Source: Leptidea sinapis
Taxonomy: Eukaryota > Arthropoda > Insecta > Lepidoptera > Pieridae
Direction: 5' to 3'
NCBI RefSeq assembly: GCF_905404315.1
Contig: NC_066297.1
Location: 1,798,001-1,862,000, forward strand
DNA: 64,000 nt
Position numbers and translations under genes: made by a program. Under the pieces are notes generated by a model, which was given only the letters and a program-made list of their open reading frames with translations, was not told the DNA's origin and did no database searches. Positions 55,601-63,529 of this stretch are shown here, one piece after another. The stretch's first letter is position 1. Every line of letters starts with the position of its first letter.

Positions 55601-56578
55601 GTATTTATGTATGTTTAAGTAAGTATATTGTATTAAATATATCATTGTCTTGTAACCCATAACACAGGCTATATATGCTTAACTTGGGGCAAGATAATTT
55701 GTGTAAAAAGTGTGTCAATATTATTATTATAAAATGTACCACCCAGTATCAGTATTTAAAAACATGACGTAGGACTTGGAGCCAATAGCGTACTGGACAT
55801 TATTTCAAGGATAATTTTAAAAATTATTGTTTGAGTAACTGTCCCAGAAAACGCTGTGTTAAAGCAATAAAAAACAATTCATAAATTAATATTTTTGGGG
55901 TATAGAGATGACGACCGATTCTCAGACATACCAAATATATCGTACATAAAATGTATCGCACTATCTTGCAACCCTATTGCGGATATGTGAGTTGAACAGA
56001 ATAATATAAAAATCGTGATTAAAAAACGGGTTGATCGTAGAAGGGTAAAAATTTGAAGTTGTATACGTATTTTTGATGTAGTGCTGAATCATAATAAGAT
56101 AAAAAAACATTTCAAATAATAAAAAAAAGGGTGGGGTCACACTTGTCATTTAGGGGTATGAACAATAGATGTTGGACCATTCTCAACCTATCCGCATATA
56201 CATCGGTTTAGCCGTTTTAGAGTAGTTTGGTAACAAACACCGCGACATGAAGGTTTTATATATTAGGTAAAGGTAATATTATAAGCTACTAATAATATTC
56301 AATTAATTATTAAGGTACTCTTGATACCAAAAAAAAAATAGTTCAACAAATTTGTTACCAATTCACACAACTTCAAAGGTCAATTTTTTTAACTGTTTTG
56401 TCTAAACTCGTAAACATTATGCAGGTTACACACAGGCGAGCGACCGTACACTTGCCGAGTGTGTGGACGCGGATTCGTCGCTCGCGGTCTTCTGACGTCA
56501 CACGAGAAGACCTCCTGCGTGGAGCTTGGTCCGCCCCGGCCTGTCTCTGCCAACCCTCCTATCAATCTCTCTATGTAA
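43568..56578 (+). CDS. ZAD gene B: ZAD and nine-finger zinc-finger protein, 9 exons, 520 aa
   Basis: Probable nuclear sequence-specific DNA-binding regulator. The nine exons join in phase with GT/AG at every border (1563 nt). The ZAD (residues 1-70) has C5, C8, C47 and C50. Residues 71-220 are an acidic, disordered-looking linker with three psi-K-x-E motifs (VIKDE, IKKE, VKLE), possible SUMO sites. Zinc fingers start at C226, C267, C297, C335, C368, C396, C424, C452 and C480. The first eight are C2H2 with H-x3-H or H-x4-H. The ninth ends H496-x4-C501, a C2HC finger. TGEK-type linkers join fingers 5-6 and 7-9; fingers 1-4 are separated irregularly. Introns cut six of the nine fingers. AATAAA follows at 56675. 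Paralogue of gene A. Confidence 0.9.
43782..43885 (+). CDS. gene B exon 2 (ZAD C-half)
   Basis: Acceptor attgttatag. Reads VSKYDQLPKRICNKCSCKVN then DLYQFCNEAIQAET. Same length (104 nt) and phase as gene A exon 2. Donor CCAG|GTATGT. Confidence 0.92.
44635..45300 (-). pseudogene. jockey-like LINE, C-terminal part, in gene B intron 2
   Basis: Minus-strand pieces in order: VYFSYFHSIMSYGIWLWG and SAADINTIF, then a break, HIEEFSRNCDIHNVNTMNKH and RLGRVSKSFVGRCICFYNMI, then PENVQNKCVTKFKRMLKN, and NDTTDWE. The 3' UTR ends gaataaaaatatttgaattt. Confidence 0.8.
45645..45715. repeat. repeat U3, copy 2 (intron 2 of gene B)
   Basis: ctgaggcataccacttgatc and ggaacgga...aaataagc match 22775-22850 in intron 2 of gene A. 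It lies about 115 bp before exon 3. Confidence 0.5.
45829..46350 (+). CDS. gene B exon 3 (acidic linker, start of finger 1)
   Basis: Acceptor tttttacttacag. 522 nt, rich in D, E, S and N. Ends inside finger 1 after LYCCICFEKFDKTIPLLKHY. Donor ACAG|GTATGG. Confidence 0.9.
46908..46985 (-). repeat. L1x LINE 3' tail
   Basis: aagtgatcaccgccgcccac and upstream blocks, minus orientation, in gene B intron 3. Confidence 0.65.
46990..47280 (-). pseudogene. RTE-type LINE C-terminal fragment
   Basis: cgatcttgaccaga-like, gcctaccaacactgcatctt and cactaccacttcagtttcgc match 13505-13823 in order, with many changes. Gene B intron 3. Confidence 0.65.
47285..47870. other. gene B intron 3, no feature recognised
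   Basis: AT-rich intronic sequence. Confidence 0.4.
47876..47960 (-). repeat. jockey-like LINE 3' end
   Basis: Starts tattcaaatacaatttttat and matches the first 70 bp of 44635-45300. It ends 50 bp before exon 4. Confidence 0.55.
48012..48096 (+). CDS. gene B exon 4 (85-nt microexon-like)
   Basis: Acceptor ttggttgacattacag, donor TAAG|GTATAC. Completes finger 1 with RRH and starts finger 2 with DQRCGRCRK. The phases of its neighbours demand it: exon 3 ends in phase 2 and exon 5 opens in phase 0. Confidence 0.88.
48697..48865 (-). pseudogene. LINE C-terminal tail
   Basis: The minus frame reads DQSKRDRVHPPTSWSRTIDK, then YMMLGLTPAMTQYRKQWRS and IRRADPK before the stop. This is the PPTxW-x-x-x-I...W...RRADP end of RTE-like endonuclease LINEs. 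Gene B intron 4. Confidence 0.6.
49200..49362 (+). repeat. jockey-like LINE 3' UTR
   Basis: gtggcaatgagtttcttgct to gaataaagtgtttttgaatt, nearly the same as the end of the LINE at 35954. Gene B intron 4. Confidence 0.75.
49488..49611 (+). CDS. gene B exon 5 (end of finger 2, finger 3)
   Basis: Acceptor ctttttcttccag. Reads LLNDEILWNAHWLSHFKRD then PYRCSLCEKSFKNHHTILKH. Donor CATG|GTAGGT. Confidence 0.9.
49863..50818 (-). pseudogene. L1x LINE, longest copy, RT palm to 3' end
   Basis: The minus strand starts in the RT palm with TNIHCYADDSTGDAVYAGHA, so YADD is intact. It continues SREIVEQWREKLVSTIDSSL, LTEWGKRNLVQCNPQKTQV, then after a frame change LKQLGVNFKPDHILALYKAQ and IRPHMEHCCHLWSGAPQYQL, LCERLNHLALRRDIGSL and YRIYHG. 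The final part ends ggtgatcacttaacaccggg with an A-run at 49863. It is 5'-truncated, with at least three frame breaks. It fills most of gene B intron 5, in reverse. Confidence 0.85.
50891..50987 (+). CDS. gene B exon 6 (end of finger 3, start of finger 4)
   Basis: Acceptor caattttag. Reads GMTHKLEPSQKMIAVPEKR then FVCDICPEGFHYM. Donor TGAG|GTGTGT. Confidence 0.88.
51275..51410 (+). repeat. R1 repeat, 5' part
   Basis: acgagacgagcatcagctga, then cattacaatgcagtaacgct. Gene B intron 6. Confidence 0.65.
51420..52015. other. gene B intron 6, no feature recognised
   Basis: A GC-richer block (ggtgatatggcggtgccgct) near 51880-51900 looks like an old repeat but is unclassified. Confidence 0.35.
52020..52105 (-). 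repeat. L1x LINE 3' tail
   Basis: gggcaaacgaccatacgggt and cacacaatctcctgcaacac in minus orientation. Confidence 0.55.
52110..52330 (-). pseudogene. LINE C-terminal tail (GRSPSRW type)
   Basis: The minus strand reads LIVIGKVDGKRPRGRSPSRW, then in the next frame TDQIKTLTGEDREEWKALVT. It matches the RTE/endonuclease LINE end pattern. One frameshift. Confidence 0.7.
52430..52728 (+). pseudogene. L1x LINE C-terminal fragment ending next to gene B exon 7
   Basis: The plus frame reads MQRSAARIVGDPVLCERLDH, LALRRDIASLCVFYRIYHGE and LFHLIPAAEFHLRTP. A deletion follows, then ggtgatcacttcacaccagg and the tail ccattaaaaaaa. Exon 7 begins 35 bp later. Confidence 0.8.
52763..52999 (+). CDS. gene B exon 7 (end of finger 4, fingers 5 and 6, start of 7)
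   Basis: Acceptor tatttgtccatag, about 35 bp after the end of an L1x LINE fragment. Reads SLLSHRYRAH, LRCPVCGREFSQMASLRRHQ, YLCNVCGKAVSTQEHLKFH and KPYVC. Donor GCAA|GTAAGG. Confidence 0.92.
53385..53640. repeat. repeat U1, copy 2, with flanking repeat-like DNA
   Basis: gtatcggttcggaaaaactg, tttcacaaagtggctatgcg and ggaatgccagacgttaag match 16515-16650. Gene B intron 7. Confidence 0.5.
54297..54431 (+). CDS. gene B exon 8 (finger 7, start of finger 8)
   Basis: Acceptor attgtccacag. Reads TCNKGFVKKCNLKLHERVH, then HVCSCCGKAFAQRSSLVVHE. Donor AGAG|GTTGTT. Confidence 0.92.
54504..54650. mobile_element. MITE family M3, partial copy in gene B intron 8
   Basis: tctacacccatactttt to acaacactcctatg matches the reverse of 60330-60454, with aaagattctgaaacagttag. 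Confidence 0.6.
55466..55733 (+). mobile_element. tRNA-derived SINE S1, full copy, in gene B intron 8
   Basis: The head has a pol III A-box TAGCCGAGTGG (55482-55492) and B-box GGTTCGAATCC (55526-55536) in a tRNA-like unit ending cccggtaggtgc. The body runs from tgatgaatgtggatgtttgt to aatttgtgtaaaaagtgtgt, and the tail is TATTATTAT. The anticodon arm does not fold, so this is a SINE and not a tRNA. A headless copy lies at 18876. Confidence 0.85.
55900..56267 (-). mobile_element. Helitron remnant, 3' end lost, in gene B intron 8
   Basis: The minus strand begins near CCTAATATATAAAACC and contains accgatgtatatgcggatag and atcgtgatt blocks shared with 9901-10732. No CTAG end is seen. Confidence 0.6.
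56425..56578 (+). CDS. gene B exon 9 (end of finger 8, finger 9, C-terminus)
   Basis: Acceptor cattatgcag. Reads LHTGERPYTCRVCGRGFVAR then GLLTSHEKTSC and a proline-rich end before TAA 56576-56578. The bases at the stop (tctatGTAAGT) also form a good donor, so an alternative longer transcript is possible. Confidence 0.9.
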
Positions 56579-56674
56579 GTCGCCCTTAAATAATGTTACG
56601 TGCAATGTTGCTCTCGGGTGATTGAGTTGATTGACTGCAAAGGAACACATTAAATAGAATGTATACACTTATAT

Positions 56675-56680
56675 AATAAA
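56675..56680 (+). terminator. poly(A) signal of gene B (AATAAA)
   Basis: AATAAA 97 nt after the stop codon, followed by a GT-rich tcgttgttc stretch. Confidence 0.65.
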
Positions 56681-56864
56681 GTCCTAGTCGTTGTTCAGGC
56701 ATTATCTATAAATAAATTTAAATGTTTTTATTAAAAAAATGGCTCTGTCTTAAATCCTACTACTGCACAGCTGAATATCTAAGTGATCGGACAGCCTGGG
56801 ACAAGGTTATGTTTATTTTATAGTAGTAACAATGACAGAACAATATTGTATATTTTAGTAAAAA

Positions 56865-57005
56865 GAGCGCAAAATAATAATGTTGGGACAGTTTCTTGCG
56901 CCGTTTCTTCTCTCCCAGAACACCATTTGTTTCCGAAGCGTGGTAGTGTTTGAAGTGACATCAAAAAGAATTCTAAAATAATCAATTTTGAGAAAATAAA
57001 TGTCT
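56865..57005 (+). repeat. jockey-like LINE 3' end
   Basis: agtttcttgcgccgtttctt and aatcaattttgagaaaataa; partner of 7435-7585. Confidence 0.55.
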
Positions 57006-57182
57006 CATTATGCCTTTTAGAATACCCATTAAATTATGTGAATTTATGGATTATGTCGAATGACTTTATTTAATATAAATTTAAATCAAGGATCACTTGT
57101 TATGTATAATAACAGAGCAACAATTTGTTATTTTTAAAGTGATAACCCTCACTTCTGGGATTAATTATGCAAATTGAATTTG

Positions 57183-57250
57183 TAACCAACCGTTCGTTTG
57201 AGCCAACCGTTCGAGTAACGCATGATTCGTAAATCTTGGTATGTCTTGTT
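57183..57250 (-). repeat. inverted arm of a SINE-like unit
   Basis: The minus strand reads acaacccgagagttgaacaa and later ctcgaacggttggctc, the reverse of 57735-57795. Confidence 0.6.
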
Positions 57251-57259
57251 CAACTCTCG

Positions 57260-57730
57260 GGTTGTGGCTCCATCTACAGAATCTACTTTACGAATTGTTT
57301 GCACCATATTTTATTTGCTCATTTCGGAACGAACTTGTAACTGTTGGTGTTAACGTCAGTTGTCAAGTTCTCGTTTCCACTCCCCGTTTCTTCATCCCAC
57401 CTTCCGCACCCTTCCCCGTTCCCTCTACCCTCGCCCTACACACTCTCTGGTCGGTAGATAACGCGCTCACACGCTTGCGGAGCGCTCCGCGACCCGCGTA
57501 TTCTCGTAATTTTAATGGCGGACGCGCCACCTAACTAACCTCGTCAGTGACTAGGTTACCTTACCACCAAACACGAGCTAAATGAAGAAGAAAGGATTTA
57601 TATAAAAGCCAATTGTCTTCCCCGGGGACTGAAGAGGCCTACCATCATTTCCCTCTATCCGTCCGTCGCTGTACATCTTCCCTCACTCGCACACCCACAG
57701 TAGATAACCTGCTCAATCCTAATAATTGCC
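57260..57730. other. interior between the inverted SINE-like arms
   Basis: GC-richer, pyrimidine-rich DNA. The motif agataacgcgctcac near 57456 recurs loosely as agataacctgctcaatc near 57703, hinting at an internal duplication. The frames here (57241-57534 and 57613-57801) show no protein family. Confidence 0.4.
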
Positions 57731-57734
57731 ACAA

Positions 57735-57855
57735 CCTGAGAGTTGAACAAGACACCAAGATTTACAAATGCGTCACTCGAACGGTTGGCTCCGTTTGGTA
57801 AGAGCGCTCAGATGGAACCCGAGAGGTCGCGGATACAAAGTAGTTAGTTAGTTAG
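57735..57855 (+). mobile_element. tRNA-derived SINE-like unit with (TTAG)n tail
   Basis: ggttggctccgtttggtaag and cgagaggtcgcggatacaaa resemble a tRNA D-arm/A-box and a decayed B-box. Ends in ttagttagttagttg. Confidence 0.55.
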
Positions 57856-57984
57856 TTGTGTTTACTATGATTTTATTCAATGACTTCTACTGCTATTTTC
57901 CTTCTATGAACAAAAATTTAACGCTGATCAACTGCGGCGGATCTGATTTCTGGGTCGTCTTGCGTGCTATCGAAGTGTGTTATT

Positions 57985-58080
57985 AAAATGAGCTGTACGA
58001 ATTGTGGGGGATACAGTGCACTGTGCGTTCCGTAGAGACGTCGCTTCGTTGTGTGTCTTCTACCGCATCTATCAAGTAGT
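57985..58080 (+). repeat. L1x LINE fragment
   Basis: gagctgtacgaattgtgggg, acgtcgcttcgttgtgtgtc and taccgcatctatca match the L1x thumb region. Confidence 0.6.
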
Positions 58081-58161
58081 GATATCTATCAAAATAACAT
58101 AACAAATATAATGGAGATTATAGTAAAGTAAATAATGTAAAACTATATTATTATAATATAA

Positions 58162-58562
58162 CTAGTTGACCCGACAGACGTTGTTCTGTGTATAATAAAT
58201 AAAATAATGTTTTTTTATTAATTTGTCAATAATATATCATAACATCAAGAATTATTTCGTAAAATATGCTCCCTGTTGTTGTAATGAAATTGTTTCACAG
58301 CAGAACTGTCAAACGTGTGTCAATAAATTCTGTCATAGAAAATATGTTCATACAAAACAAATATCGGACGACGGGGGACACATCAAAGGAAAAACAAAAT
58401 TGTTGTTTTTATTTGATTCCGGATACTTTCATATTTATTCACCTTTTAAACCTTCCCTGGACTTCCACAAATAATTTAAGACATAAAATTAGCCAAATCG
58501 GTCCAGTCGTTCTCGAGTTTTAGCGAGACTAATGAACAGCAATTCATTTTTATATATATAGA
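58162..58562 (-). mobile_element. Lep1-type Helitron, 401 bp
   Basis: On the minus strand it starts TCTATATATATAAAAATGAA, has ctcgagaacgactggaccga, and ends CAACGTCTGTCGGGTCAACTAG. Flanks are A and T. This matches the Lep1 Helitron ends known from Lepidoptera. The plus-strand frames inside it (58223-58523) are not genes. Confidence 0.9.
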
Positions 58563-58831
58563 TAACAAAACATTAATTGACCTCGGAATGTTCAGTTAAA
58601 ACCTAAACGTTCGGTTAATATAATTTTTGTGTCCAAAAATTCAGAAAATAAAACTACATCGAGTGGTTGTCTGAATTTTTAAATTCATCAATTATTATAA
58701 ATTATTATTTTTAAACCTTTAACTACAACCCGCCCTGGTCACCCGGCCTCGCTCTATGAGCAAGGTCACTGGCATGTACTAACGTCTTAAGCAACAATTT
58801 TTTAAACAACTACTGTTTCTATAAACGTTTC

Positions 58832-59057
58832 ATACAAATGATTTAAGTTTTCTTTAGTGTTAATTCCGCCAATATTTGTTTTTAAAACAATTCGACACGT
58901 GTTTCGCCTCTACACGAGGCATCCTCAGGACGTGTTGTCTCGCCAAAATCTGGCACGAGACAGAGGATGACACGTGTAGAGGCGAAACACGTGTCGAATT
59001 GTTTTAAAAACAAATATTGGCGGAATTAACACTAAAGAAAACTTAAATCATTTGTAT
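58832..59057. repeat. exact 85-bp inverted repeat (giant palindrome)
   Basis: Arms 58832-58916 and 58973-59057 are identical reverse complements by my reading, with a 56-nt spacer. The arm is the left part of the MITE at 14848-15004. Confidence 0.9.
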
Positions 59058-59099
59058 AATTATGGATTTCCGCAAAGTAACGCCTAATTCAATAAATTT

Positions 59100-60195
59100 T
59101 CACAAACGTTTCATTCAGACTAAAACATTATCGACGTCATAAAAATTTAATATTAAATTATTTTTTATTTATAACAGAACTTAATTTGGCCAGACTTATT
59201 GGTGTATCTCTACTAGCTACTGCACTGTTTTGATTTTTTTTTGAAGTCGAGAATCTGAGATCCAAGTTTTAATTTATACAGGTTCTCGGTTACATTACTA
59301 TAGTTTTTTTTATATACTATATGCTTCCTATTGTTATTATTTAAGTTTACTTCGTATACATTCCAGATGATAAAATCGCCTTCCCAGAATGGCCACAGTA
59401 GATCAATTTAAACAATTTAAGAGATAAGAAAAGAGACACTTCCAAAGGTCAGTCAATTAATTTGTTAATTAATATAATATAGAGTAATAGAGCTTCTCGC
59501 GGTCGCCAAAGAATTGCAGTTGCGTTTGATTTTGAAGTTGAATTGAATTGTATAAGGAAAGAAAGCAAGAAAGAATGTTTATTGACGTCATTATACATTC
59601 TGATAATAGTTCTTAAAGTTATATTAATCTAATAATGGGACCCCAACTCAGCATAGTTGTGGTTTCGAAAGAATCCACAACGCTGGTCTTCCGTGGAAAC
59701 CCAGAGAGCGCTACTAACTCACAGTCCTGTCACACGAAGGTGTACAAACTATTAATTCTCTATGAGCACAAAGCACAATAAATAGTGAAACTCGGATCTA
59801 AAATTAAAACTAACAACAAATAAAAACAATTAAACTTGATTTAAACTTGCCATTGCCTCATAAAACAAACAATTTTTTTTTAAACATTTTAAAATTGATT
59901 TTTGGACATTCCTTGTATTTTAATTTAAATAGCCCTAAACTAACGCAGTGGCGATACTAACTGCCAACGACCTTGAGCGATATGAGTTCATTAAACGGCC
60001 TCCCGCCCGCCATCTATGTTACAAAGTGGTAAAACGAAACAGACGCCTGGACCTAATATAGTTAGGTGAATAGTTATAAAAGCAACTGTTGTGTAATAAG
60101 GGTTATTAAAACACGAACGTGGGTTTTTCGTAATAGTAATAATAGTATCACATGAGTGTTATAATACCTAATTATCGACAGTTGCATACAAGTCT
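59100..60195. other. intergenic, no feature recognised
   Basis: AT-rich. A block near 59655-59730 is GC-richer and may be an old repeat. Confidence 0.4.
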
Positions 60196-60198
60196 TTA

Positions 60199-60454
60199 TC
60201 TACAACCATAATATGAATCATCTATAAAAGATTCTGAAACTGTTAGCTTACTGCACTGAAAAGCCAGTCCTACTAAACATAATATCATCCAAAGGAGTGT
60301 TATTATGAAAACAGATTATGTAATGTTGTACTGAATTGCATCACAACACTCGTTTGTATGATGTAATGGTTATTAGGACATTGGGTGTTTTAATGTTGGT
60401 AATAAGCAAACTGTTTTAGAATCTTTGATAGAGGATTTAAAGCATGGGTGTAGA
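60199..60454. mobile_element. MITE family M3, full copy
   Basis: The left end tctacaaccat...aaagattctgaaactgttag and right end ctgttttagaatctttgata...gtgtaga are inverted repeats of about 50 bp around a core with acaacactcgtttgtatgat. Confidence 0.7.
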
Positions 60455-60954
60455 TAAAACTAATAAAACCACACGCATGCTATCAGGTGAAGGTAGGCAT
60501 TTATGAAAATACGGGATACACATACAAAATTCTTTTGTGGAAAACGTAACATTTTAACAGGCGCAAACAGTTTATATGCTTACAATCCTTGTTATTAATT
60601 ACTAATCTGAATAAATGTAACTACACAAAAAAAATATAAGCTTTGTAGAATAACTCTTCTGTGTTTCGTACTAAAGAAATGCGTCTTGCCAAATAGCTCT
60701 GGAGTATTGAAACCAACAGTAAGCATGCCAATGCATCACCTTGAAATAAGTCTTAAGGGTATGTGTAACACGATTAAGTAGTTTTCATAGATCCAAATGC
60801 TTTATTTTCACCATAAAACTTGTCCAAAACACCCTGTTTGCTCACCCTTCGCCTTAAATAGTTAATATATATATATAATAGAGAATAATATAATATTTAA
60901 TATAATATAGACAATAGAGAAGTAATTATGGAAAACAGATAATAACCTTTCAGG

Positions 60955-61185
60955 GAGTTCAGATGTATATCAACCTGCCCTCAGAAATAAGAAATGCCAA
61001 AACATTGACTTCTTTTAAAGCGAGCCTTCAAAGGCACATACTCAATAATTATGAAATGTTTCAATAACACATGTTTTATGTCTTATCTGTTTGCCTAACA
61101 ATTGTATTGCATTCTGTACCTACTTTAATTTCTCATGTAAGTGACAATAGGTGTTAATGAGAATAAAGTTATTTAAACCTAATGT
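60955..61185 (+). pseudogene. jockey-like LINE C-terminus and 3' UTR
   Basis: The plus frame reads GVQMYINLPSEIRNAKTLTS then FKASLQRHILNNYEMFQ and a stop. This is the LPxEIRN...FKxxLxxxL end of jockey-group LINEs. The 3' UTR ends gagaataaagttatttaaac. Confidence 0.7.
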
Positions 61186-61189
61186 AGAC

Positions 61190-61690
61190 TTGCAGGACCT
61201 TTATCAGGACGAATGTAGTGGGTTTGCGATAATGTCACACTGCGGATTTGTACTCGCGGCTTGACAGGGCGGGGTGCGCGGGCGCTGATGACGAGCATGG
61301 TAGCAGTTCTGTTCATTCTTAACACATTTAGTCACAAATAACCACAAATTCGAATAATTTACCACATGGCAGAACGCGTACAAACTGACTGCGGATTGCA
61401 ATTCTGTTCATTCTTAACATAATAATTATTTAGTTACCACTCTCAACAAATTAAAATTAATTTAACGTACATAGTAAAAACCCGTGTAATTGTTTTTACG
61501 TTAGATTTTTGCTTAAAAGTTAATTTTTTATTATTATTTTAGTTGACCCGACGTTTCAAGACCTTTCCAGATCTCGTGTTTAGGGGGACTTGACGTACCT
61601 ACTGACTTGTCTCTATGTTTATGATATGTCGAAAATAATCATTCATAATCATCATTTTATATAATCCTTTTATTTGAAATTTTATTATTG
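61190..61690. other. intergenic, no feature recognised
   Basis: No supported gene. The minus frame 61204-61401 lacks family features. Confidence 0.4.
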
Positions 61691-61692
61691 TA

Positions 61693-61760
61693 CTAACTGA
61701 CCCGGCAAACGTTGTTTTGCCATATAAATTATTTTTAGAGTTAGACCGTTTCTTGGACAT
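61693..61760 (-). mobile_element. Helitron 3' end fragment
   Basis: The minus strand ends acgtttgccgggtcagttag, a decayed Helitron terminus. Confidence 0.5.
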
Positions 61761-61769
61761 TGCAACATT

Positions 61770-62515
61770 ACTTATTTTTCTAAAATAAACATGTTCATAG
61801 AAATATTTCTTGACAACTCAGAAATAATGTTACCAAGTTTGTTGTTGAAAAGTTTTCACCTCGTACATGCGACCTATGATTGACATTTTTTTTACTGACG
61901 AATCTTTCCTCATAACTTTTAATGATTTTTTATGTTTCAGGTTTTGGGACCAAAAGATCAAGTATAACGCATAGTATATAATAATTTTATTAGATTAAAT
62001 ATATTTTATTTTCAAAGATGATAAACGTTTGTTAATTATGGAACAAATAATGGTCGGCGCTAATGATGGCCTATTTTGAATATTTTCTATTTGGCATTAT
62101 TAAAGATATATTATGTAATTTCAAAAAATCATTAGAATGGCACACAGAACAAAGAGGAGTGGTACAGAAGTTTGACATAGTCAACACCTTTGAAAGTAAT
62201 AGCTACTTTAGGTTCTCGCCTTTAAGATTCATTTTTCGTTATTCTATATTTCATAATACATTGATAAATTAGTTTACGCACACTACGGTCTAATCGCACA
62301 TACTTATTCAGGGCTGAGGCACAATACAGTGATAGAACAGAAGTGTAACTTAGTGGTCTCCTTGAAATTTATACCAAAGTCTGGGCGGGTGCGCTAGGGT
62401 TGGTTACGTGCACAAAGTAAAATTACGAATTGACGATGCACTCAATAGTTTTGTATTCCCAAGATTGCTTAGCGGCTGTGGAAATTGTATATGTGTGCGT
62501 GCGTCGATTTGGGCG
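61770..62515. other. intergenic, no feature recognised
   Basis: AT-rich. The frame 62063-62272 (+) is phenylalanine-rich and AT-driven, and is not called. Confidence 0.4.
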
Positions 62516-62519
62516 CTTT

Positions 62520-62825
62520 TTTTATGAAAATAAGGTATGAGAAGAACATGACATTCAGCTGATGGTAATTGATACGCCATACCCAAAGCAGTGCCGCTCA
62601 GGATTCTTGAAAAACGCAAAAATTCTGAGCGGCACTACAACTGCGCTTGTCACCTTGAGACATAAGATGTTATGTCTCATTTGCCCAGTAATTTCACTAG
62701 CTACGGCGCCCTTCAGACCGAAACACAGTAATGTTTACACATTACTGCTTCGCGGCAGATATAGGTGCCGTTGTGGTACCCATAATCTAGCCGGCTTCCT
62801 GTGCAAAAGAGCCTCCCACTGGCTT
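62520..62825 (+). repeat. R1 repeat, full copy (reference for the family)
   Basis: atgaaaataaggtatgagaa to cttcctgtgcaaaagagcct, about 305 bp with every hallmark block. Confidence 0.85.
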
Positions 62826-62829
62826 TAGA

Positions 62830-63450
62830 ATGAAGTTGAAGTACTGTTCTATTACTGTTTTGTAGCGTGATTGTGAGCTCATTCCTTAGTCTAAAAAAGT
62901 CCTTTAAAAAGTATTTTATTTAAATGTGTAACACTTGCGTTAATCAAAGAAGAAAATGAGGGTAATAATGAAAATAGTTTTAGATTGCGTGACTAAACTG
63001 CCAATTTTGTCAGTTTTGGAATTATTTAATATTCTTATATAAATATAATTATTAATAGCAGTAAGAAAGTATTGTTATTTTATTGCAATTATTTTAAATT
63101 ACAGAGTTCGTATTAGCGAACCATCGTACGGAGTTATAATGTGATATCTTGAATTTTAATTGTTTTATCGATATGCTAAATCATATGTTGCCAAGATTTA
63201 TGAACGGTTCAATATCGGACAGTTGATTCTAACCACAAACTTAATATACTACAGTAATAGACGAACCCTGTGTGAAAGTGAGATAATTATTATCCTTACA
63301 TAAAAACCTAGGTGTGAGAAAGAGACGGAATAGGTAAAGACCATGAAACCGTTTTAATTTAGTGTCCATTAGTCTCCTGTCAAATTGGACCGCGTTTTAA
63401 TTTTAGTATTTATATCGGCATTTTTCTGTGTTTTAACGGATTAAAAAATA
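62830..63450. other. intergenic, no feature recognised
   Basis: AT-rich with no supported gene. Confidence 0.4.
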
Positions 63451-63451
63451 T

Positions 63452-63523
63452 AATGGTGTCGTGTTCTGTATTGGATTGTGTTGTTTAATATAGCAACAAT
63501 CCAACGAAAGAAACATTTCACAG
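63452..63523 (+). pseudogene. THAP-type first exon with an in-frame stop
   Basis: The plus frame reads MVSCSVLDCVV, a TAA stop, then YSNNPTKETFHR, and ends at a donor (CACAG|GTAAAT). The C-x4-C spacing, the SNN block and the F-H-R end match THAP N-terminal exons. A candidate acceptor (ttttttcag) lies near 63951, but the window ends before a second exon can be judged. Confidence 0.45.
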
Positions 63524-63529
63524 GTAAAT

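Noticed and set aside
58223..58523. Two overlapping plus-strand frames of about 85 codons
   Set aside because: They lie wholly inside a non-coding Lep1 Helitron.
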